From: an uncultured Dehalococcoidales bacterium
GTDB lineage: Bacteria > Chloroflexota > Dehalococcoidia > UBA1151 > UBA1328
DNA length: 64,000 nucleotides
Direction: 5' to 3'
Assembly: GCA_905614375.1 (NCBI GenBank)
Contig: CAJQSP010000030.1
Coordinates: 1-64,000, forward strand
The notes under the pieces were generated by a model. The model was not told the origin of the DNA and did no database searches. It saw nothing but the letters and a program-made list of their open reading frames with translations. This document shows positions 1 to 6,660 of the stretch, piece after piece (within the stretch, counting starts at the first letter, position 1; every line of letters begins with the position of its first letter). Both the position numbers and the translations under genes were made by a program.

Positions 1-1
1 C

Positions 2-670
2 GGTATCGAAATTTCTGGTCTTGTTGAAGACTACGGTGGAGTTATCAGCCCTCGAATGCGACAGCGTGTTCAGTACCTCCCTGTTCTAAAGAACGGTGAC
101 GTTCACTCGAACGTATACCCAATTGACTGGCCGTTGCCTACGGTGGACACATCGTCGTCACGACCTGGTTGGGGTGTTGGTTTCGAGTCACAGGCTGGTG
201 CTAAGTGGTTGTTCGAAATTCTTGGTGAACAGGACGCTAGCGTCCGAGCCGAGAAGCACCTGACTTGGGTTGACTACAGCATGTACTGGCTGCAATATGC
301 CGGTGTGTTCCAGGTTCCTAAAGGAATCGTTGTAAACAGCCGAATCAAGTCATGGGACGGCTACCAGCAGCACTATTCAAACGTGTCTGCTAACCCTGAG
401 TTTATCGTTTTAAATAACTCCGGTTTTTCGGTACAGACTGATCCTGCGTTTGAAAGAACTTTCCGATTGACTGGCCCAAGGCCGACTCCAATCCCGATGT
501 TGATTCCCTCACCCACTCCGAGTCCCACTCCCGCTCCCTTGGTTTCCGGTATATCTCCACTTATCGAGCAAGGTCAGACAAATATCGAACTAATATCCGG
601 GCAGGAACAGCTATTAGAAGTTCCAACGGATCAATTCGATGTTGTTTCAGCGACATTTAGTAAATCTTAA
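2..670 (+). CDS. Secreted-type protein with PT-rich linker, 5' end outside window
   Basis: The reading frame is open from the first bases of the window, so the start lies upstream. An ATG at 56 is only internal. I do not recognise the family. The N-terminal part is rich in aromatic residues and glycine. Around residues 155-180 (counted from the window edge) there is a proline/threonine-rich linker of PTP and SPTP repeats, which is typical of extracellular multidomain proteins. The frame ends at a TAA at 668-670. The same frame continues open immediately after it for another 139 codons to 1090, so this may be one gene broken by a nonsense mutation. The alternative is two adjacent genes. Confidence 0.6.
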   Translation, partial: GIEISGLVEDYGGVISPRMRQRVQYLPVLKNGDVHSNVYPIDWPLPTVDTSSSRPGWGVGFESQAGAKWLFEILGEQDASVRAEKHLTWVDYSMYWLQYAGVFQVPKGIVVNSRIKSWDGYQQHYSNVSANPEFIVLNNSGFSVQTDPAFERTFRLTGPRPTPIPMLIPSPTPSPTPAPLVSGISPLIEQGQTNIELISGQEQLLEVPTDQFDVVSATFSKS

Positions 671-697
671 GGATTTGTTGTTGATTTCGGAGTTCGT

Positions 698-1090
698 GTG
701 GGAATGCCTTGGTCTGGCACAGAGATAGAAATTAAGATTAGCGATGGATTAGCGAATGGGAAAACCTTAGTGGCTGTTACTAGACGACATAAACAACTTG
801 GAATTATTTATTGGCAAGAAAATGTAGTTTTTGCGTCATCCAATGACTACAAAATTGAATTCCAAACTGTTCGCCGTCTTCCAGATGAAGTCACCGAGTT
901 AGCTTTGTGGATAAATGGAATCGGCTATTCCCTTTCGGATGTACCAGCGATAAATTTTGACTTTGAAACATTTGAAAACGTCACTCTTTTCGTCAACTCA
1001 GAAAATAAAGTTATGAACACCGCCTCAACCCCGTATGTTTCAGTTACGAACTTTTACGTTCACAACGATGGAAATGTGTTAATCCCATAA
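698..1090 (+). CDS. C-terminal beta-rich domain, probably the severed tail of the preceding gene
   Basis: This 130-codon stretch begins with GTG in the same frame as the gene upstream, separated from it only by TAA plus nine sense codons. The product is predicted beta-rich (alternating hydrophobic and polar residues, many T, V, I and N) without signal peptide or membrane segment. That suits an exported C-terminal domain more than a free cytoplasmic protein. A GGAG stretch lies about six bases before the GTG, so independent translation is possible. Family not recognised. The in-frame continuity favours a disrupted single gene. Confidence 0.45.
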   Translation: MGMPWSGTEIEIKISDGLANGKTLVAVTRRHKQLGIIYWQENVVFASSNDYKIEFQTVRRLPDEVTELALWINGIGYSLSDVPAINFDFETFENVTLFVNSENKVMNTASTPYVSVTNFYVHNDGNVLIP

Positions 1091-1303
1091 AACTCTTTAG
1101 CGGTTCCAGCGAGAACCTTAGGCTTATCAAAAATTACGAAATGTAGAACTTGGTCTGACTAAGCATTTAACCCATAATTTTTGGTATATGTCCAAGTTTC
1201 GCTCCATCAGTTACGAAATTGGTGGTCGATCTTGTCAACGTATCCAAGAGTGATAACCAATCGGTGAATCAACAGAGTTTTTTTCTAGCAGATTAAAGTG
1301 AAC

Positions 1304-2107
1304 TTATATCTGAACAGGTGTGCCACCGTCGACGTGGATGATTTGGCTTGTGATGAAACGGGATTCTCCAGAAACCAGAAACAGAACCAGATTTGCCACA
1401 TCTATTGGGTATCCCGGACCATCGATCATCTGCATTAGCTCGAACATTCCTTCGAACGCGTGGTGTCCGCCATCAGCATCTGTGATCGTCCCGCGTGTGG
1501 CACCAGGAGTCATAATTTGGCCGGGGCGGACGCCGTTCACTCTAATTCCGACTCCGCCGCCGATTCCCGCCATATAGCGAGTCATGGCATCGACACCGGC
1601 TTTAGCTGCCCAGTAGGAAGATGAAGTGGAACCGAATTTTTCATGCATTTTCGGGCTGGTACCACGAGTTGCAGCCACGGACGACATGTTCACGATAGCC
1701 CCACCGCCTGCTAAGACCATATGCGGCCATACGGCCTGACTCATATAGAGCGTGCCGTTTAGGTTCGTATTAATCACCCGAGTGAACTCTTCGCTAGATT
1801 CATTCGGGAAGTTCTCTCGTCCGCCACCGCCAGCGTTGTTGAAGAGAACGTTGATTTCGCCATACACACCCGCCGCCTGCTCGACAGCTCTATTCACAAT
1901 CGATTCGTCTCCAACGTCACATGCGATGAATGTGGCCTCACCACCGGCATCTCGGATAGCAGCTTCGACAGCTTTGCCTTGGTCTTGCCGGCGCGCCATG
2001 ATGATGACTTTGGCACCTTCTTGTGCGAATAGATGTGCCGTGCCTTCGCCGATACCGCTATTTCCGCCTGTAACTATCGCTACCTTGCCGTTGAGTCGAT
2101 TCGCCAT
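1304..2107 (-). CDS. Short-chain dehydrogenase/reductase (classical SDR)
   Basis: A 267-residue classical SDR, expected to be a cytoplasmic NAD(P)-dependent oxidoreductase acting on a hydroxyl or ketone group. Visible motifs are the dinucleotide-binding TGGNSGIG at residues 13-20, NNAG near 90, Asn near 115, catalytic Ser at 142-143 and the Y165-x-x-x-K169 pair, followed by the usual PG motif after the active site. Length and order match the family. The C-terminus ends with the common HVDGG segment. Substrate is unknown; neighbouring sugar and sulfatase genes make a carbohydrate-derived alcohol plausible. It contrasts with the two other SDRs of this window, which carry Arg in place of the catalytic Lys. 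Confidence 0.93.
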   Translation of the reverse strand: MANRLNGKVAIVTGGNSGIGEGTAHLFAQEGAKVIIMARRQDQGKAVEAAIRDAGGEATFIACDVGDESIVNRAVEQAAGVYGEINVLFNNAGGGGRENFPNESSEEFTRVINTNLNGTLYMSQAVWPHMVLAGGGAIVNMSSVAATRGTSPKMHEKFGSTSSSYWAAKAGVDAMTRYMAGIGGGVGIRVNGVRPGQIMTPGATRGTITDADGGHHAFEGMFELMQMIDGPGYPIDVANLVLFLVSGESRFITSQIIHVDGGTPVQI

Positions 2108-2582
2108 ATTCGATGCCCCCCATGGTTAATTCGGTCTGCCGTCTAACATCGATATTCTAGGCTGATCCGTCAACTGATGAGTTGATTAAACTAGAAACTA
2201 TCAATCAGACCAGAACTTCCCAACGGTTGCTGCAATTCATCACAAGGCGAATGATTCCAGAAACTTTGGGTTCCAGGGTATCGACGGCATCATTCATGTT
2301 CGGATGGGTTATTCAATTCGCTTGTCGACGGCCCATGTAGCCGCTCAACCAGCGAACCTGGTCCCGTCGTTGTAACTGTCTAGTTTCTAGGTGCTGATAG
2401 CGCAATTTAGAATCGGATTTGTGCGTAATTAACGATCGGAGTTTTTCTTTACCCATCGCAGTAATGTCGATAGGTGTAGGATCAACCAATTGAAATCTGT
2501 TGTGAGCCTGATCTCATCGAGTCGACCATTTTTCTTGACGGAGTTGGACAAAGTGTCTGATTGAGCCGAATCACCAACCGGA
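2108..2582. other. Intergenic stretch without a confident gene
   Basis: About 475 bases between a minus-strand SDR and a minus-strand NifU-like gene. The only coding-like content is a short minus-strand frame at 2313-2489, listed separately, followed in the same frame after a TGA by about 30 more codons ending in TGA. No RNA gene or convincing hairpin terminator was recognised. Confidence 0.5.
2313..2456 (-). CDS. Possible small basic protein or gene remnant
   Basis: A 47-codon frame from ATG at 2456 to TGA at 2313; a TTG at 2489 would add 11 residues. The product is very basic and looks helical, with segments such as SKLRYQHLETRQLQRRDQ and WLSGYMGRRQ, which resemble coding sequence more than random translation. 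No ribosome binding site is evident and the family is not recognised. It could be the C-terminus of a decayed regulator, since the frame before the first start is also open for about ten codons. Low confidence. Confidence 0.25.
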   Translation of the reverse strand: MGKEKLRSLITHKSDSKLRYQHLETRQLQRRDQVRWLSGYMGRRQAN

Positions 2583-2828
2583 CTAGCTAACTTCGATTGC
2601 GGTTACGTGGGGTGCGTGGATGCGGAGTGACGCTGTGAGGAATTGGGTCACCATTTCGAGTGAAGGCACGCACTCGGGGCATTCTTCGTTCACGCCGGGG
2701 ATGTACTCGATTTTCAAAATTTCATTATCAAGCATCGGCGTTCCGAGTGTTCCACCTTCGGAAGAGACCATCGTTTGGATTTGTTCAAGTACGAAATCCA
2801 CCTTGGCGTCTGATGTGCTTTCAACCAT
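2583..2828 (-). CDS. NifU-like C-terminal domain protein with CPEC motif
   Basis: An 81-residue single-domain protein resembling the NifU C-terminal (Nfu) fold used as an iron-sulfur scaffold or carrier. It shows the usual order: N-terminal helix (FVLEQIQTMVSSEGG), a beta segment (EILKIEYIPG), a C-x-x-C pair (CPEC) at about residues 54-57, a helix, and a terminal VTAIEV strand. Canonical Nfu proteins have CGGCPSS in this place, so the cysteine context is unusual. It lies 54 bases downstream of the selenocysteine glutaredoxin-like gene and is probably cotranscribed with it, suggesting a shared role in Fe-S or thiol redox chemistry. The role is inferred from fold and context only. Confidence 0.7.
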   Translation of the reverse strand: MVESTSDAKVDFVLEQIQTMVSSEGGTLGTPMLDNEILKIEYIPGVNEECPECVPSLEMVTQFLTASLRIHAPHVTAIEVS

Positions 2829-2882
2829 GTGCTTAAAGTCTTTCGGGTTGCCTGCGAACTATTTAACGACATTCTACAACTG

Positions 2883-3125
2883 TTAGTTGGGCTTCAGATC
2901 AGCGAGTGCTTTATCGATCGTCGGTATATCAAATCCTGATAGTTGCTGATCGCCGATAATGGTAACCGGTGTCGAATCGAATCCTAGCGCAATCAATTCT
3001 GCACGCCCTTCGAGATCGGTCGAAACGTTTTTCACAATGAACTCAACTCCACGGAGTGAAAGGTACCCTTTCACCATTTCGCACGAGCCTCAGTTATTTG
3101 ATGAGTAGACGATGATTTGCGACAT
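2883..3125 (-). CDS. Selenocysteine-containing glutaredoxin-like protein (U-G-S-C)
   Basis: Read from ATG at 3125 through the in-frame TGA at 3092-3090, this is an 80-residue glutaredoxin/thioredoxin-fold protein. It begins MSQIIVYSSNN, then Sec12-G-S-C15, then helix EMVKGYLSLRGVEF, the cis-proline T52-P53-V, and the C-terminal GFD motif of glutaredoxins. The UGA falls exactly at the first cysteine of the family's CxxC active site. If UGA were a stop, the remaining frame from 3077 would lack both active-site residues. A perfect stem-loop follows the UGA (3056-3074). The gene follows an epimerase by 22 bases and precedes the NifU-like gene, all on the minus strand. Expected role is thiol/disulfide or peroxide redox chemistry in the cytoplasm. 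Sec machinery is not in this window. Confidence 0.85.
3056..3074 (-). promoter_or_regulatory. Bacterial-type SECIS stem-loop of the glutaredoxin-like gene
   Basis: On the minus strand, GTGAAAGG (3074-3067), loop GTA (3066-3064), CCTTTCAC (3063-3056). This is a perfect 8-bp stem, extendable by one G-U pair. Its loop begins 23 bases after the UGA (3092-3090). The bacterial SECIS pattern is a stem-loop just downstream of UGA with a small apical loop carrying G in the first two positions; this fits. It lies inside the coding region, as in bacteria. Confidence 0.75.
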
Positions 3126-3147
3126 GATAGGAAATGTTCAGTGTTGG

Positions 3148-3927
3148 CTATCGAACGCCATCTTGCGGAGCGTAACCAAGTACTTTCTTTGCGTGGGCGT
3201 TATCCCGGAAGAGCTTTCTGTTGTCGGATGTCGCCCAGAAAATATCGAATTTTAAATCGACAGGAGCTTCGATAATTTTCACTGTGAGTTGCTGGATATC
3301 TCGGTAACTTGACCAGTTCGCTTGGGCTCGACCGGGTCCCGCTTTGTCGATCGGACCGCAACTGCTAATGCGCAGATTAATGACTGAAAGATCTGAGGTC
3401 AACGCGTAGTAACGACCTAGGTCCTCACCAAACAACTTGGTCACGCCGTAAAGGCTTACCGGCTTCGGCTCGGAAAACTCATTCACCATCTCCCATGAAT
3501 CGGGTATTTCAACATCTTCGGTTGAAACTAGAGATTTATACGGTTCTTCGAGTTCGTAGCCGTTCGATGTGGCACCTGAGCTTGTGAGAATTACTCTTGC
3601 AACGCCAGTCTGTTTCGCCATTTCTAGTACGTTATACGAACCGATGATGTTGTTTTTCAACATCGAATCCCAGCCGGCGTTCATCCCAGCTTCACTGCTC
3701 AGTCCGCCATCAGCCGCCAAGTTCAAAACAACGTCGATTCCCTCGAAAGCCGGTCGGAGTGATTCAAAATCAGCTATGTCGGCTTTGAACACGCGCTCTG
3801 GCGGTAATCCGTCGACGCCACTTCTCGATAGAGCACTGATCGTATATCGCTCTTCAAGGGCAGGGCGTAGTGCTTGTCCAACGATACCGTTCAGGCCGGT
3901 TACGAGCAGATTAATTTTGTCTGGCAA
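3148..3927 (-). CDS. NAD-dependent epimerase/dehydratase (extended SDR)
   Basis: A 259-residue extended-SDR protein. It has the N-terminal nucleotide-binding motif VTGLNGIVGQAL at about residues 9-20, an acidic position after the second strand, a serine cluster TSSGATS near 115, and Y-G-V-T-K near 160 as the catalytic Tyr/Lys pair. It is likely an NAD(P)-dependent sugar or sugar-nucleotide epimerase, dehydratase or uronate dehydrogenase; the latter family has similar size and the same RISSCGP-like segment. It is the first gene of a probable minus-strand unit with the selenoprotein and the NifU-like gene. ATG start chosen because the Rossmann motif follows closely. Confidence 0.88.
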   Translation of the reverse strand: MPDKINLLVTGLNGIVGQALRPALEERYTISALSRSGVDGLPPERVFKADIADFESLRPAFEGIDVVLNLAADGGLSSEAGMNAGWDSMLKNNIIGSYNVLEMAKQTGVARVILTSSGATSNGYELEEPYKSLVSTEDVEIPDSWEMVNEFSEPKPVSLYGVTKLFGEDLGRYYALTSDLSVINLRISSCGPIDKAGPGRAQANWSSYRDIQQLTVKIIEAPVDLKFDIFWATSDNRKLFRDNAHAKKVLGYAPQDGVR

Positions 3928-3976
3928 TGTGGAATGCTCCGCTGGAGTATGCGATTAATGAAAGTGAACTGATTGA

Positions 3977-4381
3977 TCAGACCAAGATTATTACCCAAAT
4001 AGCTGCTGCTAATACAAGCGAAACCAAAACTGCGGCCGATCCGTAATCTTTGGCAGTCTTGGATAGCTCGTGTAGTTCAGGCCCGATTCGATCAATAGCG
4101 GCCTCAATAGCTGAATTGACGAGTTCGATTATTACGACGATTGCGAGCGATCCAATTAGCAGTGCCCGTTCGACCCTGATGTCGGTGAGTAGGAATGCAG
4201 CAATCGAGCCGACAATTAACAGAACGACTTCCTGTTGGAATGCCCGTTCGGACCGCAAAGCATACGATAGCCCGTTAAGTGAGTTGCTGAACGCTCTTAT
4301 GAGCATCATTGGATTGAGAAGTTGAAATAGTTGCATGGATGTTTTGATCGAACAATGATTGAGCCTGCGCAAGGCTATCAA
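3977..4381 (-). CDS. dgkA: Diacylglycerol/undecaprenol kinase, DgkA family
   Basis: A 134-residue integral membrane kinase of the DgkA/UndPK family, phosphorylating diacylglycerol or undecaprenol to recycle lipid carriers. The diagnostic catalytic segment is clear: ELVNSAIEAAIDR followed by LSKTAKDYGSAAV, plus the amphipathic ALRSERAFQQE stretch before the first membrane helix. Three hydrophobic membrane segments are visible (about residues 52-68, 72-90 and 114-133). The true start may be the downstream Met at 4336 or 4309, because the first 15 residues have no counterpart in typical members. It is separated from the epimerase by 49 bases. Confidence 0.93.
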   Translation of the reverse strand: MIALRRLNHCSIKTSMQLFQLLNPMMLIRAFSNSLNGLSYALRSERAFQQEVVLLIVGSIAAFLLTDIRVERALLIGSLAIVVIIELVNSAIEAAIDRIGPELHELSKTAKDYGSAAVLVSLVLAAAIWVIILV

Positions 4382-4409
4382 CAGAAAGCGGAATTACGAG
4401 ACTCGATTT

Positions 4410-5201
4410 CTAATCCATCGGGCCAATCCAGCCGGTTACACCGCCGTCTGCGAGTAGTTCACTTCCGGTCACGTATTTGGATTCATCAGATGCCAAGAAC
4501 AGAATAGGACCTGCGATATCAGACGCATCGGCAACTCGTCCGAGTGGCACTCGCTTGGCGAGTCGCTCGCTCCATTCATCGTCGAATGCGTTCGCAGTGA
4601 ACGGCGTTAACGTCCAGCCCGGAAGTACTGTGTTCACTCTTATGTTGTCAGCCCCGTATTGAACCGCTGCTGATCTTGCAAAGTGGGTCATGCCCGCCCT
4701 CGAAGTGGCGTACGCATTCGCCCCATCACGTACCACTCTGGCCATCATCGACGAGATTAGAACGATTGAACCACCACGACTACTCCTCATGGGCTCGATT
4801 ACTGCACGGGTGCCAAGAAACATGCCGAGATTTGTAACGTCCATTACTCGTCGCCAAGTATCGACTTCCGTGCTGTCGATGGTTTTCCCTGTATCTGGAA
4901 TACCGGCTGCCATAATCATGATGTCGAGTCGACCGTGTAAGCCAACTGTTTTGTCGACAGCCACCACCCAATCATCCTCGTTAGTAACGTCCATATGAAC
5001 GTAATCAGCAGTTAGCCCCGCCGATTTCATCTTCTGGACCGACCGTGTTCCTGCCTCATCGTCGATGTCACCGATCACCACTTTGCCGCCGTCGCGAGCG
5101 ATCTTTAGCGCCGATAGCCCAGCGAATCCAAGAAGGCGATCTTCATCGGCGTTGGCACCACCAACGACTAGTGCGACTTTTCCTTCGAATCGATTGCTCA
5201 T
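4410..5201 (-). CDS. Divergent SDR with YxxxR in place of YxxxK
   Basis: A 263-residue SDR by overall fold: N-terminal beta strand ALVVGG, AAG near 98, Asn124, Ser150/151 and PGW after the active site. Two deviations are obvious. The catalytic Tyr164 is followed by Arg168 (Y-A-T-S-R) where Lys is standard, and the glycine-rich cofactor loop is expanded to GGANADEDRLLGFAG, about seven residues longer than TGxxxGIG. The SDR at 45572-46399 shares both features, so this is a real subfamily and not sequence error. It sits 8 bases from the amidase upstream and 28 from DgkA downstream. Activity unknown; cofactor binding may be altered. Confidence 0.9.
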   Translation of the reverse strand: MSNRFEGKVALVVGGANADEDRLLGFAGLSALKIARDGGKVVIGDIDDEAGTRSVQKMKSAGLTADYVHMDVTNEDDWVVAVDKTVGLHGRLDIMIMAAGIPDTGKTIDSTEVDTWRRVMDVTNLGMFLGTRAVIEPMRSSRGGSIVLISSMMARVVRDGANAYATSRAGMTHFARSAAVQYGADNIRVNTVLPGWTLTPFTANAFDDEWSERLAKRVPLGRVADASDIAGPILFLASDESKYVTGSELLADGGVTGWIGPMD

Positions 5202-5209
5202 AGTGAATC

Positions 5210-6601
5210 TCAGATTGGTGGGTGAAGATTGTGGAAGTCGGTCGCACGTTCGAATGCATCGCCTGCACCAATTAATAGCGGTTCCGAGAGATGATGGCCT
5301 GAGAACTGTAGTGAAACTGGCATGCCGGTGTGATCAAGACCACATGGCAGGGCGATAGTTGGCAACCCTGAGAAATCGAACGGCACAGTGAATCTGCTGT
5401 CCCACGGCTTTCGGTCGGTGGGTATTGGGCCATACAGACCTTCAGGTGAAACCGGGTACGACGCTTTTGCGTTCGAGGGCCCCGCGAGAACATCGATGTC
5501 ACGCATAGTATTTCTCAGCTCGCCGTTCATTTTCAATCGTAAATTGTGAGCGTTCGCGTACTCTGTGGCAGTGTGAGCCGTGCCGTTTTCGAGCCATTGT
5601 CGGAAAAACGGACCGTATTCGTCGGCACGAGACGGATAAGTATCAGCGTGTGCCGCGGCAGCTTCTGTTGAGCAGATGATTGGCCAAGCTGCCATTGCCT
5701 CTCGCATGATCTTAGGCATCTGAACAGCGACGATTTCAGCGCCAAGCGATTCCATGATCTTAACGCCATCGAATACTGCTTGAGCGAACGACGACTCCAT
5801 GTCTTCAGTCGCATATGCTTCGTCCCAGCCGATCTTTAACCCCTTCACGCCTTTGCCGACTTCCGACAGCATATTCGGTACTTCGTGAGGAAGTGACGTT
5901 GGGTCGTTTGGATCGAATCCTGAGATCGCCTGAAGCATGATTCCTGCGTCGGCCGCCGAGCGAGTGAGTGGGCCAACGTGATCGAGCGATTCAGCAAGAT
6001 TCATGACCCCGTGGCGAGATACGCGTCCCCACGTCGGTTTAAGTCCGACCGTCCCGCAAACCGCAGCCGGAAACCTGATCGACCCGCCGGTATCACTACC
6101 GAGCGTTCCATAAGCCAGCCCTGCCGCAGTTGCTGATCCGGAGCCACTTGAAGAAGCGCCAGCCCAGTGAGATTTCCGCCAAGGGTTTTCCGGAACGTTG
6201 AGCTTTGGGTTGTAGCCGCCCATCGCTCCTTCGGTCATGTTGAGTTTGCCAAGCAAAACCGCACCCGCTTCACGAAGATTCGTGACCACGGTCGAATCTT
6301 CCACAGGAATGTTGTCAGCGAAAACCGCCGAACCGCCCATCGTTCTAATACCAGCCGTGTCATACAAATCTTTGACAGCGATCGGAATGCCGTGAAGCTT
6401 GCCTCGATACTTACCGTTGGTTATCTCTTTTTGAGCTAGTTCGGCTTGTTCTATGGCCAGTTCGCTGGTGACGGCAGCGTACGACTTAAGAGTGCCGTCT
6501 AGTGCTTCGATACGGTCGAGTTGCGACCGGGTTAGATCAACAGGAGATAGTTCACCAGATTCGATAAGTGGGGCAAGTTCGGAAATCGTTTTGTAGTGCA
6601 T
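5210..6601 (-). CDS. Amidase signature family hydrolase
   Basis: A 463-residue amidase-signature enzyme, hydrolysing a C-N amide bond in the cytoplasm. The Ser-cisSer-Lys triad is visible: Lys77 in IAVKD, the Gly/Ser-rich GASSSGSGS segment at 148-156 supplying the cis-Ser, and the nucleophile Ser174 in DTGGSIR. A PCG segment near 410 and full length agree with the family. GatA is also in this family, but no GatB/GatC is adjacent, so a stand-alone catabolic amidase is more likely. The stop and the next SDR start are only 8 bases apart, suggesting cotranscription. Confidence 0.92.
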   Translation of the reverse strand: MHYKTISELAPLIESGELSPVDLTRSQLDRIEALDGTLKSYAAVTSELAIEQAELAQKEITNGKYRGKLHGIPIAVKDLYDTAGIRTMGGSAVFADNIPVEDSTVVTNLREAGAVLLGKLNMTEGAMGGYNPKLNVPENPWRKSHWAGASSSGSGSATAAGLAYGTLGSDTGGSIRFPAAVCGTVGLKPTWGRVSRHGVMNLAESLDHVGPLTRSAADAGIMLQAISGFDPNDPTSLPHEVPNMLSEVGKGVKGLKIGWDEAYATEDMESSFAQAVFDGVKIMESLGAEIVAVQMPKIMREAMAAWPIICSTEAAAAHADTYPSRADEYGPFFRQWLENGTAHTATEYANAHNLRLKMNGELRNTMRDIDVLAGPSNAKASYPVSPEGLYGPIPTDRKPWDSRFTVPFDFSGLPTIALPCGLDHTGMPVSLQFSGHHLSEPLLIGAGDAFERATDFHNLHPPI

Positions 6602-6660
6602 TTGTGTCGGATCTTAGTCCGTATAGCGGAAATAGTTTTTTACGTGGTGTCGATACACCC

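Noticed and set aside
698..1090. Selenocysteine explanation for the interrupted first gene
   Set aside because: The interrupting codon is TAA, not TGA.
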